From assembly GCA_043806315.1 (NCBI GenBank), contig JAZDHF010000072.1:1-41227 (forward strand): 41,227 bases of DNA. The letters run 5' to 3'. Below are positions 15,443-24,600 of this stretch, piece after piece (positions within the stretch are counted from its first letter, which is position 1; every line of letters begins with the position of its first letter). The position numbers and the translations under genes were made by a program. The notes beneath the pieces were generated by a model, which saw nothing but the letters and a program-made list of their open reading frames with translations, was not told the origin of the DNA and ran no database searches. The stretch comes from SBAX01 sp043806315 (GTDB lineage Bacteria; Planctomycetota; Phycisphaerae; UBA1845).

Positions 15443-16208
15443 CGCCGACCTCGGTGAGTTGGAGAAAGACATCTTCGAGCGAATGCTCGCGTCGGGCCTG
15501 GGTTTTGAGTTGATCGAGCGTGCCCACGGCGATCAGTTCTCCGCGATGGATGATCCCGATCCGGTCCGCGAGCGACTCGGCGATGTCCAGCGTGTGCGTG
15601 CTCATGAAGATCGTACCTCCGCCGCGGGTGTGCTCGGTGAAGAGGTTCTTGACCGAGCGGACGGTGCGCGGGTCCAAACCGACCATCGGCTCGTCGATCA
15701 CCAGCACCGCTGGCTCGTGCAGCATCGCCGCCGCGAGCACCACCTTCTGCTTCATCCCGTGACTGTAGCTCTCCGTGAGGTGGTCCAAGAACTCGCCGAT
15801 ATCCAGACGCCGAATCAAGGCCTCCAGCTTGCGATCCCGTTGGAGCGTCGGAATGCCGAACATTTCGGCGACGAAATAGAGGAACTCCCGACCCGTCAGC
15901 TTGTCGTAGATGAAGGGTTGATCGGGCACGTACGCGAGCCGCGCTTTCGCCGCCAGACCGTTCGATCCGATGGGGTGCCCGCAGACCTGCACGTACCCGT
16001 CGTCCGGTCGCAACAACCCGACGATCATCTTGATCGTCGTCGTTTTGCCCGCCCCGTTGGGTCCGATGAACGCGAACAGCTCGCCCCGTGGAATCTCCAG
16101 GGACAGGTTCCGCACGGCCACGGTGCGTCCGTAGGACTTACGAACCCCCGCCAAGACGATCGCCGGCTCTGCCGCAGAACTTGTCCTGAGCCTCGAAGGA
16201 TCGGTCAT
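15435..16208 (-). CDS. ABC exporter ATP-binding protein
   Basis: A 257-residue nucleotide-binding subunit. It has Walker A GPNGAGKTTTIKM at residues 49-61, a signature region SYSHGMKQKV (SHGMK in place of LSGGQ, as in many ABC-2 exporters), Walker B AVLVIDEPMVGLDP and the H-loop MSTHTLD. It would energise the permease encoded just downstream. Both ends overlap neighbours: its start overlaps the upstream gene's stop (ATGA, 16205-16208), and its stop overlaps the permease start. The first residues (DPSRLRTS) come from the short interspersed repeat, so the conserved domain starts only near residue 16. Confidence 0.93.
   Translation of the reverse strand: MTDPSRLRTSSAAEPAIVLAGVRKSYGRTVAVRNLSLEIPRGELFAFIGPNGAGKTTTIKMIVGLLRPDDGYVQVCGHPIGSNGLAAKARLAYVPDQPFIYDKLTGREFLYFVAEMFGIPTLQRDRKLEALIRRLDIGEFLDHLTESYSHGMKQKVVLAAAMLHEPAVLVIDEPMVGLDPRTVRSVKNLFTEHTRGGGTIFMSTHTLDIAESLADRIGIIHRGELIAVGTLDQLKTQARREHSLEDVFLQLTEVGDE
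16180..16200. repeat. Short interspersed repeat at the start of the ATPase gene
   Basis: TTGTCCTGAGCCTCGAAGGA lies three codons after the ATPase start and is read as PSRLRT, the same frame as in the permease gene. Confidence 0.8.
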
Positions 16209-17035
16209 CGCTGCTTCGTTCTCCTCCCGCCCAGCGGCGTCCGCCGCGCCTTCACCCGCTCCGCCTCATCGAAACCGGCCTCCCGAACGATCCGAAACGT
16301 CCCTCCGACGGGGAGCGTAACCTCCTGCAGTTGCACCCGCCCGTCGGCGTCGATCCAGGCCTTGGCGTTCGGCGATTCCACCACCAGGCAATTCTTCATC
16401 CCCTGCGGCGTGGCAATCCGCTCCTCCCCCGTCACCTCGACCAGCAGCGGCATGAACCGGTTCCCCACGCCGGTGAGCAACGCGACGGGGTTGACCACCT
16501 GCATCCGCCATTTCGTCCCCACGCGAAGGTCGCCCAGTTCCGAGAAAGGGTTGAATGCCCCGGTGATCAGCCCCCCGCTGCTCAACGGAATCTTGAAGGC
16601 CCTCTCGATAGGTCCGCTCTCGAACGTGAAGGAGAAGTCCGAGGGGAATCGTTCGCCGCGGAGCTTCACGTCGGCCTCTTCCGCCTCCACCCGGATGGTG
16701 AACTCGTCGAGCACGCCTTCGACGGTATAGTCCGAGTTCACCGAAATCCGAAGCGGCGTGATGTCCACCGGAAGCCACTCGACCCAGATCAGATCGTCGC
16801 GACGGACCGCCGTTTCGTCGGCGCGATACGTCGTCCACACCGTGCCCACCTTGTGCCCGAGTTCATCGGAGATGGTAAACTGGGAACGGCTTTCCTTGTT
16901 CCGGGGCTGCTGGGATACCCGCAAGGGAGGCGGGTCCAACGCCGTCCAACTCGGCCAGACGTCGTGGGCGACGAGCCACGTCATCGCCGCCAACCACGCC
17001 GGCACGATCAACAATCCCGTGGTGCGGGTGAACAA
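16205..17035 (-). CDS. Membrane-anchored extracytoplasmic protein of the ABC operon
   Basis: A 276-residue protein with one N-terminal membrane helix (TGLLIVPAWLAAMTWLVAH) and a soluble, beta-rich remainder, probably outside the cytoplasm. Recognisable blocks such as GTKWRMQVVNPVALLTG and ATPQGMKNCLVVES suggest a substrate- or lipid-handling accessory domain, but no family is recognised. The only start that keeps the helix is TTG at 17035, with no clear ribosome site. Its stop overlaps the ATPase start (ATGA), so it belongs to the exporter operon as first gene. It is divergent from the gene at 17101. Confidence 0.7.
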   Translation of the reverse strand: MFTRTTGLLIVPAWLAAMTWLVAHDVWPSWTALDPPPLRVSQQPRNKESRSQFTISDELGHKVGTVWTTYRADETAVRRDDLIWVEWLPVDITPLRISVNSDYTVEGVLDEFTIRVEAEEADVKLRGERFPSDFSFTFESGPIERAFKIPLSSGGLITGAFNPFSELGDLRVGTKWRMQVVNPVALLTGVGNRFMPLLVEVTGEERIATPQGMKNCLVVESPNAKAWIDADGRVQLQEVTLPVGGTFRIVREAGFDEAERVKARRTPLGGRRTKQR

Positions 17036-17100
17036 GTCGCCAACCCCATGAACTGCCGCTTCCGTGTGCGAACGGACGATTGTATCCCGGCGCGGAGCGT

Positions 17101-17940
17101 ATGGTCAAACCCCCTGTTTCGCGTCGCGTAGAGCGCATTCGACATTCGACATTCGCCATTCGACAATCCCCCTCAGTGTTGGCGCAAGGCTGGAAACGCA
17201 CGTTTGGGCGGGTGGTACGGCAGGGATGGATCGCGTCGGCGATCCTCGCCCCGGTCGCGCTCATCGGAACTTGGCTCGCATTTCAGCACAAACCGGCCTG
17301 GTATCAGCCGGTCCGGCTCGATGAAGAGGGCTACCAACTTGCCCGCCGCGACGCCGTTGCGACGGCTGACTCCATCAGCGATCAAATCGTCCAAGGCAAG
17401 GCGTTCGAGGTGGTGGTCCTTGACCGCTCGGTCAACGAATGGCTTGCGGCCTTGCCCCGTGTCTCGCCCGAAGCCAGGCGAGCACTGCCCCCTGAGTTGC
17501 GCGATCCGGCGGTCCGGTTCCTTCGAGGCTCAGGACAGGTCACGGATGAGCGCATCCGCGTGGGCGCACACTACGAAAAGAGCGGCTGGCAGGCCATCGT
17601 CAGCGTCGATCTCGCCTTGCGCGTGTCACCAGACGGCATCAACCTGACGATCGCCCTCGCCGCCGTCCGAGGTGGTTCGCTGCCCGTACCCCGTGTCATC
17701 GTCGAACGCCTTCTCCGTCCGCTTCTCGAACGCGCCCATCGCCGTCATCGCAACCACGATGACGCCGATGCCGACTCGCCGTGGGGCACAACGCTGGACA
17801 ACCTCCATTCGACGGATCAACTGTTCAACGGAGTGACCATCCGCAACCGGTTCGTCTGGCCCAACGGCCGGCGACCCTTTCGCATTGAGTCCATCCGCAT
17901 CACCGACGGCGAACTTCGCCTCCGCATCCAACCCCTGTAG
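17101..17940 (+). CDS. Single-pass membrane protein of unknown function
   Basis: From ATG 17101 it has 279 residues. Residues about 25-35 are translated from a GAATGTCGA-family repeat (RIRHSTFAIRQS). A GTG at 17176 would skip that and give a more natural N-terminus (LAQGWKRTFGRVV). A membrane helix (IASAILAPVALIGTWLAF) follows. Then comes a soluble domain of about 200 residues with SISDQIVQGKAFEVVVLDRS and VNEWLAALPRV, which would lie outside the cytoplasm. A short interspersed repeat is read as LRGSGQ. It is divergent from the ABC operon. No family is recognised. Confidence 0.6.
   Translation: MVKPPVSRRVERIRHSTFAIRQSPSVLAQGWKRTFGRVVRQGWIASAILAPVALIGTWLAFQHKPAWYQPVRLDEEGYQLARRDAVATADSISDQIVQGKAFEVVVLDRSVNEWLAALPRVSPEARRALPPELRDPAVRFLRGSGQVTDERIRVGAHYEKSGWQAIVSVDLALRVSPDGINLTIALAAVRGGSLPVPRVIVERLLRPLLERAHRRHRNHDDADADSPWGTTLDNLHSTDQLFNGVTIRNRFVWPNGRRPFRIESIRITDGELRLRIQPL
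17136..17168. repeat. GAATGTCGA-family repeat, half-copy
   Basis: CATTCGACATTCGACATTCG and the following CCATTCGACAATC repeat the right arm of the inverted repeat at 12233-12257 with small changes. It lies in or just before the start of the plus-strand membrane-protein gene. Confidence 0.75.
17519..17539. repeat. Short interspersed repeat, reverse orientation, in coding sequence
   Basis: TCCTTCGAGGCTCAGGACA is the exact reverse complement of the element at 16180-16200. It is translated as LRGSGQ in the single-pass membrane protein, a different frame from the other copies. Confidence 0.8.
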
Positions 17941-17998
17941 GCCGCGCGGGAATCCCCCGCTCCCCCCCCAGAGCCCGTCAAGGACTGGAGGCTAAATA

Positions 17999-18500
17999 GG
18001 TGACTGTCCCGAATGGCACTGCCGTTGCCAACCATTGTTCTGCCATGCGGTTACGTTTCTCCGAGTTCCGCGCGGAGCTCGTCGCGGGGGCGTTGCATGA
18101 GCGGGTAGCGATGTCTCCGACGCTTCAGGACGCGGGGTTCGATGCGCCCGGGACGGTTGGCGACTTCGTTGGCGGCAATGTGGGCCAGCATCGTGGCATA
18201 CATCGCCGGGGCGTCAGAACACGACCCCGTCGCCCCCAACATCCAAGACGCCAAGATCGTCTGGCAGGCCAAGGCAAAGCCCAAGTGACGCGGCTGCTTG
18301 CCGTGAACGGCGGCGGCCGTGGCGATTAGGGTGCGGATCAGATTGTAGGCCAACAGCGTGACCCACAGCTCCCGACGCACCATGTCGGGCGTCTTGCAGC
18401 GGACATGGTCCAAGCCCAAGGTCTGCTTGATGCTGCGGATGTCCAGTTCCACGTTCCACCGAAAACCGTACAGCGTTCGCCGAGCGCCGCTGGAAGCGCG
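17999..18500 (-). pseudogene. IS4-type transposase, C-terminal remnant with one IS end
   Basis: The frame ending at 18051 holds the DDE transposase signature Y-(2)-R-(3)-E-(6)-K in YGFRWNVELDIRSIK. It is followed by HVRCKTPDMVRRELWVTLLA and the family's C-terminal NRPGRIEPR. The catalytic N-terminal two thirds are absent; coding similarity stops near 18495. The sequence GGTGACTGTCCCGAATGGCA at 17999 looks like the insertion sequence's outer end. No matching inverted end was found within the next 1 kb. This is an inactive fragment. Confidence 0.8.
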
Positions 18501-18579
18501 AACTCGGGCAAGCACGCCCGCAGCGGCACCCCATACTCATGTCTGGCCTCGAAGAGGACCGTGTTGGTGATCAGCTCCG

Positions 18580-18966
18580 TTACCGATGCAATGCTCTGTC
18601 TTTGTGGCCTGAGTCGGGGTGAGAACCGGAGTCTGAAGAGGGTGTCGCTGCGTATATGCCATCGTAGGCTTGACAGAAAGGGCAGTGCCGCTCGATCCGG
18701 CCCGCCAATCGGGCGTACGTCGACTCTGGATACCGCCGTCTCATGATACAAAACGGGCAGCCCCGACACACTTGGGCCAAGATTTTCGTCCACATCACGG
18801 GCTCACCCACGTCCACGTTGCCGGCCAGGCACTGGAACCTTCCCGATACGATCCACCTGCTGTTGGGCCCGGCGACGTACAGATCGTAATCGCCCGCTGC
18901 GGAATTTGCCACAGCGACATTCATGTGATCGACAACGACAGGGACATCGGATCGTGAGAGACGCAC
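18580..18966 (-). CDS. Small protein with two CPFC zinc-ligand pairs, unknown
   Basis: A 128-residue frame from GTG 18966. Its central part (VCRGCPFCIMRRRYPESTYA, then GRIERHCPFCQAYDG) has two Cys-Pro-Phe-Cys knuckles 28 residues apart, which could bind one zinc ion. The first 50 residues (VPVVVDHMNVAVANSAAGDY) look like a small globular part. The last 25 residues lie next to the transposase remnant and look non-native, so the 3' end may be truncated by that insertion. No ribosome site is evident. Confidence 0.35.
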   Translation of the reverse strand: MRLSRSDVPVVVDHMNVAVANSAAGDYDLYVAGPNSRWIVSGRFQCLAGNVDVGEPVMWTKILAQVCRGCPFCIMRRRYPESTYARLAGRIERHCPFCQAYDGIYAATPSSDSGSHPDSGHKDRALHR

Positions 18967-19307
18967 GCGGAGTCACGACCTGCAGCCACCCATGAGGCAG
19001 GAGCATTGAGGGACGCAATGATTCGGGAGCAAGGGCAGCGGCACACTTCCGCGTGGGGCGCGAAAGGCAGCTGGAACTCGTTGAGTAGGAAGAGGTTGCG
19101 CCAAAGCGCTGGGAGCGGAGGGTGAGGGCGTGGTGACAAGAACACGACCGCCCGACTATTGGAACGCGTGAATCGCGAAAACCCAGTCCCTCCGCTCTCG
19201 TAGAAGGACCAGAATCCGAATTATCCGATGAGCGCGCTACTCGGGCGGAGAAGCGGCTAATTGAGTACTTGCGGCAGGGACACTTGGATTGGCGGGAAAG
19301 ATCCTTC
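18967..19307. other. Intergenic stretch, no gene seen
   Basis: Short frames on both strands lack starts, ribosome sites and recognisable motifs. The stretch lies between two decayed genes and is probably eroded sequence. Confidence 0.4.
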
Positions 19308-19868
19308 CTATACTGATTCCCAGCGCCGCGCGAGGTTTCTGCTGATCACAAGAAACACGATCGCCATGCCAGACAGGACTGCGATCCAGAACTCCTGACT
19401 TGCCTGACGCTTGAAGTGACGGCTCTTGGAGCCGCTGCGCACACATCGGAGTGCGAAAACGTCGAGATTTCACTGCTCGACCTCCCTTGGGCCGATGGAA
19501 ATATCCGCCAACTATTCTTCCACCATTGCAGTGGACCTGCTGTGCAGGAAATGCCTTGTTTTGCAGGCTCTGTTGGCAGTATGTCAGGAGTTCTGGCGAT
19601 CTGAGGTAGCAGCTCCGCGAGTGATCGCAGCATCGAGTCGCCGACGTTCTCGTACCAGAAGACCTTGAGGTAACCGTCGAGCGCCCATCCGTTGAATGTG
19701 AAGAGCGCTGTCGTTTCCATGAACGACGGCATTACGAATCGTGGCACCATGCTTCCTCCCAAGGCCGACATGATGAGGATGACAATCGTAGAAACGCCGC
19801 CAAGCTGTGCCCGACTCTTGCAAAGGGTGGCAAGGACGATCCCGAAGGCCGCAGCGGCGCCGACACCG
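19308..19868 (-). pseudogene. ABC-2 type permease, 5'-truncated and interrupted by a MITE-like element
   Basis: The minus-strand frame reads VGAAAAFGIVLATLCKSRAQ, LGGVSTIVILIMSALGGSMV, then FTFNGWALDGYLKVFWYE and LAELLPQIA. This is the C-terminal membrane part of an ABC-2 permease. It then runs into 211 foreign bases (19386-19596) and resumes as VLSGMAIVFLVISRNLARRW up to a stop at 19308. Removing the insert and one CGAT copy restores LLPQIAVLSGMAIV in frame. Upstream of about 19868 no frame looks like membrane protein, so the first half of the gene is missing. No partner ATPase is present nearby. Confidence 0.8.
19386..19596. mobile_element. MITE-like element, 211 bp, 14-bp TIRs, 4-bp target duplication
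   Basis: The ends CCAGAACTCCTGAC (19386-19399) and GTCAGGAGTTCTGG (19583-19596) are perfect inverted repeats. CGAT flanks the element on both sides (19382-19385 and 19597-19600), as expected of a 4-bp target duplication. The inside encodes no transposase. Deleting the element with one CGAT joins the two halves of a permease reading frame exactly. A non-autonomous element moved by a transposase encoded elsewhere is the simplest reading. Confidence 0.85.
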
Positions 19869-20075
19869 CTGCACAAGTCGCCTCGTGGCCCTGGCAACTG
19901 GCTGCCAACATCTGCACGTCGTATCCTTGCTTGGGCTCGGTTATGCACCGATGGAACCTGACGCAGCACCGGAGAGGGTAATGTGCTCCCCAACGGTTTT
20001 GGCCTTGTATCCCAACAGACGCGTAACGCCGCGTCTCGAGGCCGGAGGGGCTGGCGGGCCGCCCAAGGCATCACA

Positions 20076-21377
20076 TCACGTGCTCTGACGAACATGCCCG
20101 CCAACGGGAGGCACTCGACCGACGTCTTGTGTGGTTGCCGGGAAGTATAGCTTGAAAGAGGTCCCGTCGCCCGGTTTACTCGTGACCTCTATATGCCCCC
20201 CTGCCTGGGTTACAATTCCATGCACGATCGACAGTCCTAAACCGTTCCCTTTCTCTTTTGACTTGGTGGTGAAGAAAGGCTCGAACATTCGCTGCATGGT
20301 CTCCTCATTCATGCCCGTGCCGGTGTCGTTTACAATAAGCACGGCGTGAGACCCGGGTTTAGCCTCGATGTGCGCCCGGGCGTACGCCTTGTCCAACGTC
20401 ACGTGGGCGGTCTCGATCGTTAGCTTGCCACCATCGGGCATTGCATCCCGGGCGTTAAGCGCTAAGTTCATGATTACCTCCTCGATTTGGCCGACGTCTG
20501 CGTAGATCGCCTTGATGTCAGAGGCTGTACGTACCCTTAACTCCGTCTGACCGCCGATCAGCGATCGCAACATGGCATCCATGTCCACGACGACTCGATT
20601 CAAATCCAGCAGCTGAGGCTTCCCGCCACCTGTGCGACCGAAGGCAAGCAATCGCCGTACAAGCCCCGCGCCCCGCTCAACCGAGCTCACGATCTGTCGA
20701 AGTGCCTCGGCCTCGGCACTCGCGATCCGGTCTTCATTCATCTTGCTCAGGGTGCGCTCAGCGTTGCTGAGAATGACGGTCAGGATGCTGTTGAAATCGT
20801 GGGCTACCCCGGCGGCGAGTTGCCCAACAGCCTGCATCTTATGGGCGTGGCGAAGCCGGGCCTCGCTTTTGGCCTTCTCTTCCTCCGCTCGCTTGCGCTC
20901 GGTAATGTCTATGAAGTAGCCCACGATTTCGGTGGCTTCCCCGGCCTCGTCTCTTGTGAGCTTCATCTCGTCACGTATCCATCTGTAGGTACCGTCCTTG
21001 TTGAGGAAACGGTATTCGTATGAGTGACTTCCATGCTCGAAAAGACCCGTTAAGTCGTCGAGAATACGTTGCCTATCTTGAGGATGGACGTGGTCAATCC
21101 AGAAACCCAAGCTCTCGGTAAAGTCCCGGGGTTCATACCCGGTCATTTGTCTGACGTTTCCGGTGATCGAAGTGGCTCCGTAATCCCCCGAAGGTCTTGC
21201 AGTGTAGACTGCCACGGCAGTAGATGCGAGCAGGTATTCGAGCCGATCGTTGGCCGTCCGCAGTGCATCCTCCACCTGCGCGTGAGCCAGTTCGGCCTGC
21301 TCCAGGGCCTGGACACGGGTACGCGACGCCCGAAGTTCCTGGATAAGTTCAGTTTCAGTCTTGTGCGAACCGGACAT
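20076..21377 (-). CDS. PAS-domain sensor histidine kinase
   Basis: A 433-residue soluble kinase. A short N-terminal coiled coil (LIQELRASRTRVQALEQAEL) leads into a PAS/PAC domain (residues about 45-170; MTGYEPRDFTESLGFWIDHV, then YRWIRDEMKLTRDEAGEATE). The kinase core is complete: H-box VAHDFNSILTVI, N-box NLALNARDAMPDGG, G1 VNDTGTGM, F-box FEPFFTTK and G2 GNGLGLSIV. GAGG about eight bases before the ATG at 21377 supports the start. No cognate receiver adjoins it, so it is an orphan or acts on a distant regulator. It senses a cytoplasmic signal of unknown nature. Confidence 0.92.
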   Translation of the reverse strand: MSGSHKTETELIQELRASRTRVQALEQAELAHAQVEDALRTANDRLEYLLASTAVAVYTARPSGDYGATSITGNVRQMTGYEPRDFTESLGFWIDHVHPQDRQRILDDLTGLFEHGSHSYEYRFLNKDGTYRWIRDEMKLTRDEAGEATEIVGYFIDITERKRAEEEKAKSEARLRHAHKMQAVGQLAAGVAHDFNSILTVILSNAERTLSKMNEDRIASAEAEALRQIVSSVERGAGLVRRLLAFGRTGGGKPQLLDLNRVVVDMDAMLRSLIGGQTELRVRTASDIKAIYADVGQIEEVIMNLALNARDAMPDGGKLTIETAHVTLDKAYARAHIEAKPGSHAVLIVNDTGTGMNEETMQRMFEPFFTTKSKEKGNGLGLSIVHGIVTQAGGHIEVTSKPGDGTSFKLYFPATTQDVGRVPPVGGHVRQST

Positions 21378-21660
21378 GGCTCGTTCCTCATTCCTCCAGA
21401 TCCGGACACGTGTTGCACAAAGGCGCCGGCTCAGTACGAGCCAGGTGCCACCGCGCCATCTGCACTGGCAATCGCCACGCTGAGGCGTTAATTCCGTTGG
21501 ATCAAACCTGCAACTCCGCCCTCATTCGACCAACCGGCAATAAGTCAGCGTTCCGCATGATCGTGTCAATTCACTGCAACGTTTTCAGATCACGCATCCC
21601 TTCCACCCACTGCCCTGCCGATTCCGATGGGGCTCCGAGCCAAGAAGACGATCGTGTCGG
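21378..21660. other. Intergenic stretch, no gene seen
   Basis: It separates two minus-strand genes. No convincing promoter, terminator hairpin or ORF was seen. Confidence 0.35.
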
Positions 21661-24600
21661 TTACGGTTTCACCTTTTTGCGCTTGTCAGGGTAGGCCGGC
21701 GGAGGCGGCAGGTCTTTCGGATCGTCGCGGAGCCGCTGAAGGATGTTCTGTATGCCGGTCTCCAGCTGCGCATCACGCCCTTGCAGAACGTCGCCGGGCA
21801 GGTTCTCCACTTCGATGTCGGGATCGACGCCGTGGCCCTCGATCGGCCAGGTGCGGTCCAAGCCGTAAGCGCCGAATTGCGGCGGCGTGCACGTGCCCCC
21901 ATCCATCAGCAGTTGGTGCGGCTCGATGCCCACGGAGCCGCCCCAGGTGCGCACGCCGATCAGCGGCGCGAGCCCCATTCGCTTGACTGCCTCGGAGAAC
22001 AACTCGCCGGAGGAGCCAGTGTTCTCGTTGATGAGCACCACCCAATGGCCGTAGAATGTGCGCTCGGGAACATTGATGGGCTTGCCTTCCCGCGGCTTGG
22101 TGAGTGACCAGACCCGGCGCTCCAGCCGGTCGATGAGCATGTCGGCGGTAAAGCCGCCCGAGTTGTAGCGAACGTCGATGATGAACCCCTTCTTATAATG
22201 GTGCGCGAAGAAGACCTTTCCGAACTCCACGAGGCCCGGCGCCATCATGTCTGGTATGTGTGCGTAGCCGATCAGGCCCTTGGAGGCCTTGTCCACGAGT
22301 GCGCGGTTGCGATCCACCCATTCACGATACTGTAGGGCCCCCTCACCGCCGATCGTTTTCGCGCGGTACTTCTTGGCACCCTCTTTCACCGGCTGCGTGT
22401 TGTACGTGAGCGTGACGGTCTTATTCCTCTTGTTCACCAGGAACTCATACAGGTTAGCCCCGACGGGCACTTCGACACCGTCAATGGCGATGAGGTAGTC
22501 GCCCACCCGAATGGGACAGCCGGGCTCCATCAGGGGGGACCTCTCATCCTCCACACCAGGAGTACCCGGATAAATGTGACGAATCCGGTAATACGCCTCC
22601 CCGGGCACGGGTTCCACACGGATGCCGAGCAGACCAACCGCAATGCGCTCGGGCTCTTCCGGAGTGTCGCCTCCGGAGACGTAGGTGTGGCCCGCATTAA
22701 GCTCTCCGATCATCTCCCCGATTAAGTAGTTAAGATCATGTCGATTCCCACATTCGGATACATACTGGCGGTACTTGGCGCCGGTCGATTTCCAGTCCAC
22801 CCCGTGCAGATTGGGATCATAGAACCAATCGCGTTGCACACGCCAGGCTTCATTGAATATCTGCAGGTACTCTTTGGAACGGTCCACGAGGATTCGAACG
22901 CCGTCCATCTTAATCTCGCCGTCCCCGACCTTGGCATCCTTGCCGACATCCACCACGCCGTAACGTCGACCCGCGCGGTACACGAGCTTTTTGCCATCCG
23001 CAGATTGGTGGTAGTTGGCGATCCCGCTCATCACCTTGTGCGGTTCCTTCTTCTCCAAGTCGTAATGATACAGGTCCAGTTCGCCTTCGGTATCGTCGGT
23101 GACGGTCTGGTACTTCTCGAACTCGTTTTCGTTTTTCTTCAGGTAGTAGATCCCCTTTGAAGTAGCTTCGAGCCGGAAGTAGTTGCCCGCGGGCACGCCC
23201 TCGACGGCTACCACGCGCCGGGCGATTCCCTCCACATCGATGACCGTGGCCTTGACACTCTCCGGCTTTCCCTTGTCGCCGTCCGCCTTCTTCTCGCCGT
23301 TGGCGCTCTCTTCGCTGTCGGTCTTTTTACTCCGCTCCGGCGGGGTCATCGCCTCCGGACGATCCGTTGATTCGCGAGCTTCCGAAGCATTCTCTTTTTT
23401 GGCATCACTTCCCGCGCCTCCGGGTCCCTTGGGGATATCCTCGGGCTTGGACTCCTCGCCGCTCAGTTCCTCAGAGGAGTCCTTAGGCGCGAACGGTGAC
23501 GGCTCACCATCCTTCAGCACGACGAGGTAGGGCCGGGCCATGTCGAGGAAGACGTAGCTTTGCTCCACGAATCCCATTACGGGCTTGAATGTGCGATGCG
23601 ATAGAAAGTACAGATACTTACCCTTCGGATCGAAGGACGGGCTCCAGTCCTCGGTCATCCCATCCGTCACGCGATAGCTCTTCTTCTCTCTCAGGGAGTA
23701 AAGGAAAATCGCTTCGTTGAGGCTCTCCTGCAGCTTGGTATACGCTACCCATTGACTGTCGGGCGACCACACATAGTCTTGGATGCCCCATCGCCCCCAG
23801 CCGTCGTCATACTCCCCCTGGTCAATCTGGGTAATCGCGCCGCTCTCTGCATCTGCAAGACTCAGGCGCATGGCCTTGTCGCCGAACATCAGCCAGCGGC
23901 TGTCCGGGGACCACACAGGCTGCAAGCGGAAGCCCTGGTTGCCGGAGGTGACCGCCCGCCACGGCTGCTCCCCGCGCTGATCGACGAGATAAAGTTCTTC
24001 CTCGCCGGAGCGGTCGGAAAGAAACGCGACCCACCGGCCGTCCGGCGACCATGTCGCGTTTTTCTGACGCGTGTCGCTGGTATGCGTGAGGTTGATCGGC
24101 TCACCATCCTCCACGGGCAAATTGAGCACTTCCCCCCGCACGCTGAGCAGCATCCGCTTGCCCTTAGGTGACAGCCCGAAGGCTCCCGCCTTCGCCTGGA
24201 TTTTCACCCACTCCGCGCGAGTCGGCGTCCGGTCGCTGTCGAGCGTCACCGGCACGGCCTTGCTCTTCCCAGACGCAAGGTCCAACAAGTGCAGGGACTC
24301 GGCGTACTGGTACACGATCCGACCCGGCCCGATGGAGGGAAACTTCACGTCGTAGTCGGTGTATTTGGTCAGCGCGGTGGTCTTCTGCTTGGCAACGTCA
24401 TAGCGGAACAGGTTCAGGGTGCCGTTCTCGCGATCCGAGGTGAAGAAGATCGCGTCCCCCTGCCACATCGGAAAGTTGTCGTTGCCCGGCCAATCGGTTA
24501 TGCGCCGGTAGTCTGCCTTGTCCAACCGCCCCATCCAGATGTCCTGCTGTGTGCCGCCCTGGTAGCGCTTCCACGTGGCGCCCTCTTGCGAGGTCCGGTT

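Noticed and set aside
19346..20104. 252-residue minus-strand ORF as a complete gene
   Set aside because: Only its middle third is permease-like. The start is not membrane-protein-like, and its end runs through the MITE in a frame the permease does not use after the insert.
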